This document shows positions 33,590-42,665 of a stretch of 64,000 nucleotides of DNA, piece after piece; the first letter of the stretch is position 1, and every line of letters starts with the position of its first letter. The position numbers and the translations under genes are program-made. The notes below the pieces were generated by a model, which did no database searches, was not told where the DNA came from, and saw nothing but the letters and a program-made list of their open reading frames with translations. Origin of the DNA: an uncultured Duncaniella sp. (GTDB lineage Bacteria; Bacteroidota; Bacteroidia; Bacteroidales; Muribaculaceae); assembly GCA_910578515.1 (NCBI GenBank), contig CAJTQR010000002.1, positions 62,001 through 126,000 on the forward strand, written 5' to 3'.

Positions 33590-35917
33590 TTATATTTCTA
33601 CCTCTTTGGGAGTAGAGCCCGGAAGGCATAAGGTGCCGCGGGCTTTTTTCTTATCCGCGAGATATGTTTTCCAATGCACTTTGTTCCAGTCGAGACGGTC
33701 GGTGGACTGAGCTACCGGTATGTGGGGGAGGGCGGTGCCGTCCTTGACCATGATTACAATCGGAAGCTCGGCTGTAGCTATGTGATTCCATCCGGGAGAA
33801 TAGGTCTTGCCGGTCTGGTAGTCAATCCACTTATCTTTTCCGGGGAGGTATACGTCGCGCGAAGTCCCGTCCTCGAGCATCGGAGCCACGAGCATACCCT
33901 CGCCAAACATATATTGGTCGTCAATCATCCATGCTCCGGGGTCGTCGGGAAATTCCACGAGGAGTGCACGCATCATCGGGAGACCTTCGAGTGTGCATTT
34001 GGTAGCCTGCGCATACACGTAGGGCATGAGTTTGTACTTCATCTCGGCGCATTTGCGGAAGTAGTCGGTAAACTCTTTGCTGTAGAGCCACGGCTCGGTG
34101 GGAGGAGCGCCATGCACACGGCTGTGAGAGGTGAGGAAGCCGTAAGGGAGCCAACGGCGGTAGAGATTCTCGGGAGAGTCGGTGACAAAACCACCTATGT
34201 CGTTTGACCAGAAGCAGAAGCCGCTGAGACCAAGTGAAAGTCCGGCACGGATGGTACCAAGGAATCCTGCGTTTGTCGTTGCAGCGTCACCACCCCAATG
34301 GAGAGGATAGCGCTGGGAGCCGGCCCATGCCGAACGCGCCCAGATGATGTTTTCACCGTGGAGCTTCTTTGTGATTTCAGCCACGGCGCGGTTGTAGCGC
34401 ACAGGATACAGATTGTGTTCATACAGACCACTGCGACCGTTGGAGTAAATGGCATCGAGAGGTGCGCCCTCGCCAAAGTCAACCTTGATTGCTCCTACAC
34501 CCTGACTGATGAGGTTGCCGAGTTTGTCCTGATACCAGCTCACGGTCTCGGGATTGGTGAAGTCAAGCACCACATCCTCGTAGGGGAGTTCGCCGCGACC
34601 GTTGCGGACATACAATCCGCGCTCCACCAGTTCGGGGAAGAATTTATTCTTTGGAGTGAAATATGGGAGTTGCCATAGGCATGTGCGGAATCCCTGCTCC
34701 TTGAGGTCGGCAAGCATCTTTTCGGGATTGTCGAAACGGTCGGCAGCAAAAGCATAGTCGCACTGCCAATCCACTCCAAACCATCCGGTATCAAAATGAA
34801 TCACGTCAGAGGGAATTTTGTTGTCGCGCAGCTTCTGCGCCACTTCCCTGCCTTCGGATTCACTGAAGTAGGTAATGCGGCTCATCCATGTGCCAAATGA
34901 CCATAGCGGTGGCATCTCGGGACGTCCTACGAGTGAGGTGTATTCGCCAAGCACTTCTTTAGGAGAGCCGACAAAGAGGAATATGTCCATCACCTCGTCG
35001 GCCATGAAGAGTTTGTTGGCACCCACATAGGTTGCACCGAAGTCGCAGGTTACAGGAGCGGAGGTGTGCATGAACATGCCATAGCCACGGTTGGAGAGGA
35101 AGAATGGAATGGGCTTGTACATGTCGGGGGTCTCAGGACCCTGCGGGTCGGTGACAAAAAGATTGACTTTCTGTCCGGCCTTGTTGAGCTGGGTGGCGCT
35201 TTCGCCGCAACCATAGATTCGTTCGCCTGGCATCATCGAGAACACAGGATTGATGGAGCGGGAATTGTCAGAGCCACGCTTGATGAAACTGAATGGAGCT
35301 ACCTTTACCTGGGTGGAGTCATTGTCGCTCCATACACGGGTCTGGGTCAATATCTTTCCGGCAGCGTCCTTGAGCACCAGGCGCCAGGGGTGGCGGCGTA
35401 TTTCCAGAGAACCGTTTGATGATGAATAGGTCACGGCATCGGGACTCTCGGTCACTTTCCATGCCGAGTGGTCAACAGCGGGTATACCGGCAAGCATAGG
35501 GTCGTCGGAGAGTTCCTTCGGTATGACCGGAGATGTATACATGCGAATGCGGAGAGTGCGGTCGTTGACCGGTTCGATTCTCATCTGCAGCTGAGGGTCG
35601 TTGTCGTAGGCAGTGTCGGGGAAGTCGAGCGCTGTAAGAGGCTGATGCAGGTATGTGTTGGCGTTGAAAGCCTGACGCGGCATGAGCTGACGACGCACCC
35701 ACTTCACTGTGCCGGTGCCGGTGGAGGGGTCAAGCGATACCAGGCTGTCGGCGAAGAAGTAATGGTTACTGAGGTCGGAAAAATCCTGACTCATATCCTT
35801 GGTCTGCGAGAGGAGATACTGCACACCGCCATTGGTGCGCAACTGTCCCTGCGATGGGATAGCGAATGCACATCCCAGGGCTACAGAGGCTAATGTGGTA
35901 AGAAGTTTCGTTTTCAT
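33590..35917 (-). CDS. GH31 glycoside hydrolase (alpha-xylosidase/alpha-glucosidase)
   Basis: A 775-residue secreted or periplasmic enzyme with a signal peptide (MKTKLLTTLASVALGCAFAIPSQG). GH31 features are visible: WSFGTWMSRITYFSE, the nucleophile aspartate in AIKVDFGEGAP (about residue 480), RSAWAGSQRYPLHWGGDAATT with the acid/base aspartate near 544, and LSGFCFWSNDIGGF. The KVDFGE form resembles the YicI-type alpha-xylosidases more than the alpha-glucosidases, so xyloglucan-derived oligosaccharides are a likely substrate, but this needs testing. The N-terminal region is a beta-sandwich and the C-terminus a GH31 distal domain. It shares a terminator with the esterase. Confidence 0.93.
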   Translation of the reverse strand: MKTKLLTTLASVALGCAFAIPSQGQLRTNGGVQYLLSQTKDMSQDFSDLSNHYFFADSLVSLDPSTGTGTVKWVRRQLMPRQAFNANTYLHQPLTALDFPDTAYDNDPQLQMRIEPVNDRTLRIRMYTSPVIPKELSDDPMLAGIPAVDHSAWKVTESPDAVTYSSSNGSLEIRRHPWRLVLKDAAGKILTQTRVWSDNDSTQVKVAPFSFIKRGSDNSRSINPVFSMMPGERIYGCGESATQLNKAGQKVNLFVTDPQGPETPDMYKPIPFFLSNRGYGMFMHTSAPVTCDFGATYVGANKLFMADEVMDIFLFVGSPKEVLGEYTSLVGRPEMPPLWSFGTWMSRITYFSESEGREVAQKLRDNKIPSDVIHFDTGWFGVDWQCDYAFAADRFDNPEKMLADLKEQGFRTCLWQLPYFTPKNKFFPELVERGLYVRNGRGELPYEDVVLDFTNPETVSWYQDKLGNLISQGVGAIKVDFGEGAPLDAIYSNGRSGLYEHNLYPVRYNRAVAEITKKLHGENIIWARSAWAGSQRYPLHWGGDAATTNAGFLGTIRAGLSLGLSGFCFWSNDIGGFVTDSPENLYRRWLPYGFLTSHSRVHGAPPTEPWLYSKEFTDYFRKCAEMKYKLMPYVYAQATKCTLEGLPMMRALLVEFPDDPGAWMIDDQYMFGEGMLVAPMLEDGTSRDVYLPGKDKWIDYQTGKTYSPGWNHIATAELPIVIMVKDGTALPHIPVAQSTDRLDWNKVHWKTYLADKKKARGTLCLPGSTPKEVEI

Positions 35918-36059
35918 GTTATGATTGGTTTGTGCAAAAATACATCATTTCCGCCTGGTGCGAAAGCTGAAATGTAAACGGTAGGGGTGCAAAATGATAT
36001 AAAAGATGGTTAAACATCAATTAAGGAATATTATGTGTATAATCAAGAAGAGAAAAAGT

Positions 36060-36089
36060 TTTGTTATAAATTAAAAAGTAGTAATTTTG
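36060..36089 (+). promoter_or_regulatory. Ferritin promoter, both boxes
   Basis: TTTG (36060-36063) and TAATTTTG (36082-36089) are separated by 18 bases, close to the usual Bacteroidetes spacing. The predicted start is near 36096 and the ATG at 36129. Confidence 0.7.
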
Positions 36090-36128
36090 TAAAAATAAAC
36101 AATGTGTTTTAACTAAATAACAGCAATC

Positions 36129-36644
36129 ATGTTAAATAACAAGATTCAAGATGCTCTTAACGAGCAAATCAACGCCGAGTATTGGAGCGCATATCTCTAT
36201 CTCGCCATGGGGATGCATTTTGAGGCCGAGGGACTTAGCGGTGTGGCAAACTGGTTTAAAATCCAATTTCAGGAAGAGCAGGCACATGCCACTATCTTCA
36301 TGAACTATATCAACCAGCGTGGCGGCCGAGTTGAACTCAAAGCTATCGACGCTGTTCCCACCAGCTGGGCTTCACCTCTTGAAGCATTCAAGGCTACCCT
36401 CGAACATGAACAGAAGGTGACTGCGCTGATTAACAATCTCTATGCCCTCGCTGAATCAGAGCATGATTACGCTACCCGCGACCGTCTTGCCTGGTTTGTA
36501 TCAGAGCAGGTTGAGGAAGAGGATAACGCACGTCAGCTTATTGACAAGTTCACTCTTATCGGCAACGACGGTATGGGTCTCTATATGCTTGACCAGGAAC
36601 TCGGAAGCCGTACTTACACAGCTCCGTCAATCCTTTCGGAATAA
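36129..36644 (+). CDS. ftnA: Ferritin
   Basis: A 171-residue iron-storage protein that forms 24-subunit cages. The ferroxidase residues are visible: Glu in INAEYWSAYLYLAMG (about 17), Glu and His in QEEQAHATIFM (about 50-53), and Glu in LEHEQKVTALI and VEEEDNARQLI. The layout and length are those of bacterial FtnA, not bacterioferritin (no heme methionine is evident). It is a monocistronic gene with a well-formed promoter and terminator. No Fur-like operator was identified. Confidence 0.96.
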   Translation: MLNNKIQDALNEQINAEYWSAYLYLAMGMHFEAEGLSGVANWFKIQFQEEQAHATIFMNYINQRGGRVELKAIDAVPTSWASPLEAFKATLEHEQKVTALINNLYALAESEHDYATRDRLAWFVSEQVEEEDNARQLIDKFTLIGNDGMGLYMLDQELGSRTYTAPSILSE

Positions 36645-36679
36645 TAATAAATCCGGGAGAAAAGTAATAACATCATTAT

Positions 36680-36717
36680 ACATGAGTCGGTCCTTTGGTT
36701 CGGCTCATGTTTTTATT
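36680..36717 (+). terminator. Terminator after ferritin
   Basis: ACATGAGTCG (36680-36689) pairs with CGGCTCATGT (36701-36710), with one wobble pair, followed by TTTTATT. Confidence 0.85.
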
Positions 36718-36783
36718 GTCCTAAATGGCGACGAATATGCTGTTTTATGTCATGTGGTGTGCTGACATCGTGATATAAATTGC

Positions 36784-36791
36784 TATATTTG
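36784..36791 (+). promoter_or_regulatory. Promoter -7 box of the 36830 gene
   Basis: TATATTTG, exact consensus, 38 bases before the ATG. Confidence 0.5.
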
Positions 36792-36829
36792 CAATGGCAT
36801 TAATAATTTAAGATAAACCTGTTTATATT

Positions 36830-37390
36830 ATGAGACATTTCTTGTTTATGGCATTTATTGTAGTTTTTGGGTTGACAGTAAACGCGCAGAAATTTGAACC
36901 TAAATGGGTTGGAGAAGTGTATTTGCTGCAGATTGACGCAGATACAGTGGCTATGGTGGCAGATAAATCAAATGTGCAAGTTAAAACGACGCAATCAGCC
37001 GGACTATTGCTTACCGGATTTGGTAATGTGCGTAAAAAGCTCACAGTGAAAGGTCGGAACGCCAACATTCAGGTAGGAATGAAGGACCATGTGACTATGA
37101 TAGTGAGAAGCAAGGATAATGACTATGACCCATCACTTTTTATACAGGTGGTTAAGTTTGAAGAGAAAAAGAAAGAGCGCAGGGCAGAGGTGGCGAATGT
37201 GAACTGGCTTGGAAATGTCACTGAAGGTGATATGAATCTTGTGCCGTTTGTGGCTGAAAGATATGGTAATAGCTCATATATACTTACATTGAAGCCAGAA
37301 GTGGGGGAATATGGTGTGAGGATACTTAACCCAGATGAAATAGACGAAAAGATGACTGTATTCTATTGCTTTGGAGTGTATCAACAGTAG
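36830..37390 (+). CDS. Exported protein of unknown function
   Basis: A 186-residue protein with a signal peptide (MRHFLFMAFIVVFGLTVNAQ) and a beta-rich body without recognised domains. The segment KFEPKWVGEVYLLQIDADTVAMVADKS and later ADVNWLGNVTEGDMNLVPFVAERYGNSSYILTL-like strands suggest two similar halves, each pairing a WxGxV motif with a short barrel-like run, possibly an internal duplication. It is AT-rich relative to ferritin upstream, has its own -7 box, and converges on the DUF4294 gene with only 9 bases between the stop codons. Confidence 0.7.
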   Translation: MRHFLFMAFIVVFGLTVNAQKFEPKWVGEVYLLQIDADTVAMVADKSNVQVKTTQSAGLLLTGFGNVRKKLTVKGRNANIQVGMKDHVTMIVRSKDNDYDPSLFIQVVKFEEKKKERRAEVANVNWLGNVTEGDMNLVPFVAERYGNSSYILTLKPEVGEYGVRILNPDEIDEKMTVFYCFGVYQQ

Positions 37391-37399
37391 GATATGTCA

Positions 37400-38035
37400 T
37401 CAAAGCTGACCTAACTCAACCTTGGTGGCTATGCGCTCGATTATGGCGTCCTTGCGGTCTTTGTCGGGCTTGTAGGAAGTTTTCAGATTCACACCGAAGA
37501 ATCGTCCGAATGTCTGCCAGAAGCCTGCACGGAATGAACCGAGAAATGCCTTGAGGATGTTGTAGCTCGACTGGTTAGTCTCTCTGTTGATAAGTTTTAT
37601 GAGCATCTGGGCCTGGCTTTTGGTGAATTTCTTCAATGCGGGCTTATACTGCTCGAATACAGCACCTTCCATCTTTTTCAGATGCTCCTCGCGCTCCTTC
37701 TGTGTGGGGAAGGTCTCGATGTACTCATAGGTTTCTATCAGTGTCTCGCAGATGAGTTTGGCGTAGGGGAGAGCCTTCTTGACATCACGGACGGTACGCC
37801 AATAAAATTCCTCTTCTTTCTTGTTCTTGAATTTCAGCGGAGGAAATACCTTTACCTCCGAGAGCACAAGCATGAGTCTGTCCTCGCCCTCATCGTCAAA
37901 GAAGTAATAACCCTGCAGTCCCTTTATGCGACCGTCGCCAACCTTCACATCGGGCATATCGGCATCCTGTCCGAAAGCGCACAGGGCGCAGAGGGTCAGA
38001 AGCAGAGTGGCGAGATGTCGGTAAAAATTTGTCAT
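37400..38035 (-). CDS. DUF4294 family exported protein
   Basis: A 211-residue protein with a signal peptide (NFYRHLATLLLTLCALCAFGQ) and a largely helical body. The pattern LPPLKFKNKKEEEFYWRTVRDVKKALPYAKLICETLIETYEYIETFP-like core fits the Bacteroidetes DUF4294 family, whose function is not known. It follows nadB by 84 bases on the same strand with no strong terminator between, so the two may be co-transcribed, although a functional link with NAD synthesis is not evident. The C-terminus is basic. Confidence 0.8.
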   Translation of the reverse strand: MTNFYRHLATLLLTLCALCAFGQDADMPDVKVGDGRIKGLQGYYFFDDEGEDRLMLVLSEVKVFPPLKFKNKKEEEFYWRTVRDVKKALPYAKLICETLIETYEYIETFPTQKEREEHLKKMEGAVFEQYKPALKKFTKSQAQMLIKLINRETNQSSYNILKAFLGSFRAGFWQTFGRFFGVNLKTSYKPDKDRKDAIIERIATKVELGQL

Positions 38036-38119
38036 ATATAATAGTACAACACCTGAAAGAAGGAAAATATTGTCAGGCAGTCAGGGTTTTTAAAATAGTT
38101 CATTGACGATTGACCGTCA

Positions 38120-39703
38120 CTATTGCTCTCCGGAGTGTGGCACAGGTGGATAGTCGACGGTGTAATGCAGTCCGCGTGATTCCTTGCGCTCCTTAGCCTG
38201 ACGCATAATCAGATATCCGACATTGATGATGTTGCGCAGCTCGCAAATCTCACGCGAAGCCTTGGAGCATTTGAAAAGCTTCTCGGTCTCCTCATAAAGG
38301 ATGTCGAGACGGTTCCACGCGCGGTCGAGGCGCAGGTTGGAGCGAACGATGCCAACGTATGTACCCATAATCTGGTTCACCTCCTTGATGCTCTGAGTGA
38401 TGAGCACCATCTCCTCGGGATGGCGGGTGCCTTCATCGTTCCACTCGGGCACATCGGTGCGGAAATCGTAGTGCGATATGCTGTCCATGGCATGGCGAGC
38501 AGCCGCGTCGGCATATACCACAGCCTCGATGAGGGAGTTGGATGCAAGACGGTTGCCGCCGTGGAGTCCGGTGCAGGAGCATTCGCCCACGGCATAGAGG
38601 CGACGTATGGAGGACTCGGCATTGGTGTCGACCTTTATGCCGCCGCAGAGATAGTGGGCAGCCGGTGCCACCGGGATGTAATCCTTGGTAATGTCGATTC
38701 CCAACGAGAGGCATTTGGCATAGATGTTCGGGAAATGCTTCTTTGTCTCTTCGGGGTCCTTGTGGGTGACGTCGAGATACACGTGGTCATCGCCATATAG
38801 CTTCATCTCGGAGTCGATGGCGCGTGCCACTACGTCGCGCGGCGCCAATGACAGACGAGGGTCATATTTATGCATGAATTCCTCTCCACGCTTGTTGCGC
38901 AGCACCGCTCCGTAGCCACGCATCGCTTCGGTGATGAGAAACGAGGGACGGTCGCCCGGATGATAGAGTGCGGTGGGATGGAACTGGATAAATTCCATAT
39001 CCTTTACGGTACCTTTGGCGCGATATACCATTGCAATGCCATCGCCTGTAGCCACGAGGGGATTGGTGGTGGTCTGGTAGACAGCACCTGCACCGCCGGT
39101 GGCTATGAGGGTGATACGTGAAAGGAAGGTGTCGACCACACCTGTATCAGTGTCAAGCACATATGCGCCGTAGCATGTGATGTCGGGTGTGCGACGTGTC
39201 ACAATCTTGCCGAGATGATGTTGCGTTATAATCTCGATGGCGAAATGATGCTCGAAAATATCAATGTTTTTATTGGCTCTGACAGCCTCAATGAGCGATT
39301 GCTGGATTTCAAATCCGGTGTTGTCGGCATGATGGAGGATTCGGAATTCGGAATGACCGCCCTCGCGGTGGAGGTCGAACGTACCGTCATCCTTCTTGTC
39401 GAAGTTCACGCCCCAGTTTATAAGCTCGTTGATTTGAGAAGGAGCGTTTTTCACCACCATCTCCACAGCCTTTGGGTCGCTCAGATAGTCGCCGGCTATC
39501 ATTGTGTCCTTTATATGCTTGTCAAAGTCATCAACTTCAAGGTTGGTCACTGATGCCACACCTCCCTGCGCCAGCGCGGTGTTGGCTTCATCAAGGGTTG
39601 TCTTACATACCAGTGCCACTGTGCCGTGACCGGCAACTTTCAGTGCAAAGCTCATACCCGCTATGCCTGAACCAATTACGAGGTAATCATATTTTCGTGT
39701 CAT
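38120..39703 (-). CDS. nadB: L-aspartate oxidase NadB
   Basis: A 527-residue FAD enzyme that oxidises L-aspartate to iminoaspartate, the first step of de novo NAD synthesis. The FAD-binding N-terminus YDYLVIGSGIAGMSFAL, the ANTALAQGGVASV segment, HREGGHSEFRILHHADNTG, and the succinate dehydrogenase-like GGIKVDTNAESSIRRLYAVGECSCTGLHGGNRLASNSL region mark NadB. nadA and nadC are not in this window. A perfect inverted repeat with mirrored promoter boxes lies just upstream, between it and the divergent 39878 gene. Confidence 0.95.
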   Translation of the reverse strand: MTRKYDYLVIGSGIAGMSFALKVAGHGTVALVCKTTLDEANTALAQGGVASVTNLEVDDFDKHIKDTMIAGDYLSDPKAVEMVVKNAPSQINELINWGVNFDKKDDGTFDLHREGGHSEFRILHHADNTGFEIQQSLIEAVRANKNIDIFEHHFAIEIITQHHLGKIVTRRTPDITCYGAYVLDTDTGVVDTFLSRITLIATGGAGAVYQTTTNPLVATGDGIAMVYRAKGTVKDMEFIQFHPTALYHPGDRPSFLITEAMRGYGAVLRNKRGEEFMHKYDPRLSLAPRDVVARAIDSEMKLYGDDHVYLDVTHKDPEETKKHFPNIYAKCLSLGIDITKDYIPVAPAAHYLCGGIKVDTNAESSIRRLYAVGECSCTGLHGGNRLASNSLIEAVVYADAAARHAMDSISHYDFRTDVPEWNDEGTRHPEEMVLITQSIKEVNQIMGTYVGIVRSNLRLDRAWNRLDILYEETEKLFKCSKASREICELRNIINVGYLIMRQAKERKESRGLHYTVDYPPVPHSGEQ

Positions 39704-39724
39704 GACTTCGAAAAAAATCTGATA

Positions 39725-39778
39725 TTTGTGTGCAAATTTACACAGATTCTCTCAATTCTCCGTAAATTTGCACACAAA
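39725..39778. promoter_or_regulatory. Mirrored promoters in a 17-base inverted repeat
   Basis: TTTGTGTGCAAATTTAC (39725-39741) and its exact complement (39762-39778) flank a 20-base spacer. Each arm contains TAAATTTG, a -7 box: on the minus strand at 39733-39740, facing nadB, and on the plus strand at 39763-39770, facing the barrel gene. The two transcripts would start on either side of the element. It could be a shared operator or simply symmetrical promoters. Confidence 0.65.
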
Positions 39779-39877
39779 ATTCTTGGCAAATTTCCGGGAG
39801 GGGATAAACATATAGGTATAAATCCATGTTCAATTAAGTATATTCACTATTTGTTTAAGAGATACTTGATTCGACAC

Positions 39878-40774
39878 ATGAAGCGATTTATACCCTACAT
39901 CATGCTTATTGCTTGTGCGGCTTCACTTTGCGCTCAGGTGCAATTCAGCTCCGAGTATATAGCGCCCTCCACTCTGGTGGATAGCGACGGCAACAACCGT
40001 GGCAGGGGGTCAATGGCGAAGGTAGGGCTTATAGCCAATCTTCCTTTCTCATATGAGCTTGATTCCACCCGTCAGATAGTGAGGATGTGGGCTATCACTC
40101 TCTCATCGAAATATGCCAACCTTAACAACACCGGTGTGGCAGGTGTCTATGTGCCGGACCGGATGCTTAACACGAGTCTCAATCTCACCCACATACGTCC
40201 GTTGGGTGAGCGCTGGAAGCTCATGGCATCGCTCGGCGTGGGTATATATGCCCGTCCCAATCATATAGTGTTCAAGTCATTGCTTGCCAATGGTGGAGCG
40301 GTGGCTGTCTATAAGGTGCGCGATAATTTTGACCTCGGGATAGGCGGTGGTCTCACCAATTCGTTTGGTTTTCCCGCCATCCTTCCGATGATTTATGTCA
40401 ACTGGTCGCTAAAGGGGCTGTATCAGATTGATGTGTCAATGATTACGGGTCTGAAGGTGTCGCTTAAACGCAAATGGAACGAGAAATTTACCACCGCTCT
40501 GACTGCTGTCGATATGGAAGGTATGTCGGCGGTGTTCCGTAAGGAGGGAAAGTGGAAAATATATACCACTACCCTCATGCGTTCGCATCTAGAACTGGAT
40601 TATCATTATAACCGCCATTTCACTTTCTTCGGGGGGCTCGGTGCCACATGGAACCGCTCCTCGCGTCTGAGCGACAGGAAGTTTAAGAATTTTTACAAGC
40701 TCTTTCACAGCGATGACCACATGCACTTCAAACCGGCGTTCACGGTGAGACTCGGTGCCAGCATAACGCTATGA
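39878..40774 (+). CDS. Outer-membrane beta-barrel protein, DUF6268-like
   Basis: A 298-residue protein with a signal peptide (MKRFIPYIMLIACAASLCAQ) beginning at ATG 39878; earlier in-frame starts lack any signal. The body is a run of amphipathic strands with barrel character (VQFSSEYIAPSTLVDSDGN, LGVGIYARPNHIVFKSL, FTFFGGLGATWNRSSRL) and a C-terminal strand FTVRLGASITL. It resembles the DUF6268 outer-membrane family by eye. It is divergent from nadB and shares the mirrored promoter element. The HD hydrolase gene follows 54 bases later. Confidence 0.75.
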   Translation: MKRFIPYIMLIACAASLCAQVQFSSEYIAPSTLVDSDGNNRGRGSMAKVGLIANLPFSYELDSTRQIVRMWAITLSSKYANLNNTGVAGVYVPDRMLNTSLNLTHIRPLGERWKLMASLGVGIYARPNHIVFKSLLANGGAVAVYKVRDNFDLGIGGGLTNSFGFPAILPMIYVNWSLKGLYQIDVSMITGLKVSLKRKWNEKFTTALTAVDMEGMSAVFRKEGKWKIYTTTLMRSHLELDYHYNRHFTFFGGLGATWNRSSRLSDRKFKNFYKLFHSDDHMHFKPAFTVRLGASITL

Positions 40775-40828
40775 AATCTTTTTTTGAGAGAGCTAAATAA
40801 TGAAGAATAATTGATTATAACCAACGCA

Positions 40829-41449
40829 ATGGAAAATATTAAGGAAAAACGTGAACGGTTCTGCTCGCTGCTGCGTCAGACCGGCAGAGAGAATGTGGAA
40901 TATGTGATAGAGGACCTTGAGTCGTTCGGATTCTTCGAAGCTCCGGCTTCGGTCCGTAACCATTACAATCATCCGGGAGGACTTCTGGAGCATTCGCTCA
41001 ATGTCTACGATATGGCTATGACTCTGCGTGAGGGAATTATAAAGATGCGCCCCGACATGGAGGCTGCACTTCCGGTCAATTCGGTAATTCTGTCGACGCT
41101 CCTTCATGACACCTGCAAGTCAAACATCTATCGCCGCGTAACCCGTAAGCGTAAAAATGAGATAGGTATGTGGGAGGAAGTGCAGGAGTATGAGGTGGAT
41201 TACTCAGGACTCCCCATAGGACATGGTGAAAAGTCGGTGGTTATGCTTCTGCGCATGGGACTTGACCTTGAGGATGAGGAGATTCTTGCCATCCGCTGGC
41301 ACATGGGAGCCTGGGATGTGGACCGCCACAGCGTGGAGGAGGAGAAATCCTACCGTGAGGCACAGCGCCAGTCCCCTTTGGTGGCATTGGTGCATTCGGC
41401 CGACACTCTTGCAGCTCAGATTCTTGAGCGCGAGGTAGTGAATCAGTAA
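40829..41449 (+). CDS. HD-domain phosphohydrolase
   Basis: A 206-residue cytoplasmic protein of the HD metal-dependent phosphohydrolase superfamily. Metal-binding residues are seen as HPGGLLEHSLNVYDMA (His pairs near 50-57), the HD pair in LLHDTCKSNIYR (about 95), a later His in IGHGEKSVVML, and the final Asp in VHSADTLAAQ. Substrates of such proteins include nucleotides and modified nucleic acids; the precise one is unknown. The start at 40829 (MENIKEKRERF) is preferred over a TTG 18 bases earlier. It probably shares a transcript with the barrel gene upstream. Confidence 0.87.
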   Translation: MENIKEKRERFCSLLRQTGRENVEYVIEDLESFGFFEAPASVRNHYNHPGGLLEHSLNVYDMAMTLREGIIKMRPDMEAALPVNSVILSTLLHDTCKSNIYRRVTRKRKNEIGMWEEVQEYEVDYSGLPIGHGEKSVVMLLRMGLDLEDEEILAIRWHMGAWDVDRHSVEEEKSYREAQRQSPLVALVHSADTLAAQILEREVVNQ

Positions 41450-41510
41450 TTGGTATAAGGCTGATTACATAATAATAAGTGTTTTAAGATATATTGATTA
41501 TAATATACAG

Positions 41511-41553
41511 CAATCCCCCTTGTTGTGCCGCATGACGGTGACAAGGGGGATTG
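41511..41553. terminator. Terminator between HD hydrolase and lipoprotein
   Basis: CAATCCCCCTTGT (41511-41523) pairs perfectly with ACAAGGGGGATTG (41541-41553); the 17-base loop itself contains a small GCCG/CGGT stem. It lies between convergent genes. Confidence 0.8.
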
Positions 41554-41583
41554 GCGTATTATGTTGCGTATGCTAAGCGGAGA

Positions 41584-42480
41584 TTACTGCTTCTCGTTCT
41601 CAGGATAGATGAGATATTCGAGAGGAGCGTTTACATGGAATGAGCCATTTTCTCCGAGGTCACATTTGAAAGCGATGGTAGCGCCTGTATTGAGGGAAGC
41701 ATTGATGCTGAGGTCGCTGATGCTCCAGCCTTCAATTGTCTTGTTGCTTGTGTCAAAGAGGGGGAATGACTTGTCCATCTCGCGGATTACGTAGCCGGCA
41801 GAGTTAAATTCAACGGGTAAATCCTTCACGCCAAATGTCTGGGGCATCATGTTGGGACCAAACTTGGCGTTGTAGATGCGGAGCACGGCTTTCTTGTTGT
41901 TCGGGTCAAGTGTCACTGCGTAGGCAGCATCGTAATTTGATTCTAATGCGCTACCGTCGATAGCAGCACCGTTGGTTGTGCCGAAGTACATGTTGTCCTT
42001 CTGGAGCACAGTCACCTGATAACGGTTGTTGATGGTGAAGGTGAGGCAGAACACGGGTTGAGATACGCCGTTGTAGCTACGGGCGGGAAGTGAACGGAAT
42101 GAGAATTTGTTGAATACGTAGTTCTCAGAAGTGTTCACCGGAGTGATATTTTCACCGGAGCAAACATAGAAACCTTTCTTGTTGTCAGCGCCCATCTTGA
42201 AAGAGGGGAGTTTGAAAGAAAGACCGCTGAAGTTGCTTGCAATCTGCAAACCTGAGATTTGCACATCAATTAAAGCTTCAGTGAAGTTGTAGGTGAATAT
42301 GTAGGAAGCTCCGTGAGTGATAATTGACTCACCGGTTTCAAGGTCCTTCACGTAGTTGAAACACTCATCGCTGCCGAGACGAGAAGTGTATATTTCCTCA
42401 GTGTGCGAGCTGTTGAGGCACGAGGTGAATGTGAGCGCAGTAAGGATAAATGCGCTGAGAGTTAAAAGGTATTTCTTCAT
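41584..42480 (-). CDS. Lipoprotein with two similar beta domains
   Basis: A 298-residue protein with a lipoprotein signal ending TFTSC (Cys about 21). Two halves look related by eye: around residues 57-110 (SYIFTYNFTEALIDVQISGLQ... FSGLSFKLPSF) and around 185-245 (AYAVTLDPNNKKAVLRIYNAK... QTFGVKDLPVEF), each with the same strand spacing. No family is named with confidence. It follows the TonB-dependent receptor by 185 bases on the same strand, so it may be the surface partner of that receptor, but it is not a SusD homologue. Confidence 0.8.
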   Translation of the reverse strand: MKKYLLTLSAFILTALTFTSCLNSSHTEEIYTSRLGSDECFNYVKDLETGESIITHGASYIFTYNFTEALIDVQISGLQIASNFSGLSFKLPSFKMGADNKKGFYVCSGENITPVNTSENYVFNKFSFRSLPARSYNGVSQPVFCLTFTINNRYQVTVLQKDNMYFGTTNGAAIDGSALESNYDAAYAVTLDPNNKKAVLRIYNAKFGPNMMPQTFGVKDLPVEFNSAGYVIREMDKSFPLFDTSNKTIEGWSISDLSINASLNTGATIAFKCDLGENGSFHVNAPLEYLIYPENEKQ

Positions 42481-42665
42481 AATTAAATTGATGTTTGTTT
42501 TCGTCTGATTATATGATACGGTAATTGGTAAAAGACTGCATGGGTCAGGAAAAATTTTTTCATGCCATGTTTGGTCTATCGGGCAAGCCCGGATTGGTTC
42601 AGTTATATAACGTGTTGGTTGATTGGATATTGTGTTAAATTATATGTGGCTTTATAAAATAAGTG

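Noticed and set aside
33674..34207. Plus-strand frame of 177 residues inside the GH31 gene
   Set aside because: It is antisense to a well-supported enzyme gene and has no recognisable features.
35468..35893. Plus-strand frame of 141 residues inside the 5' part of the GH31 gene
   Set aside because: It is antisense to the GH31 coding region, with no domain pattern or promoter of its own.
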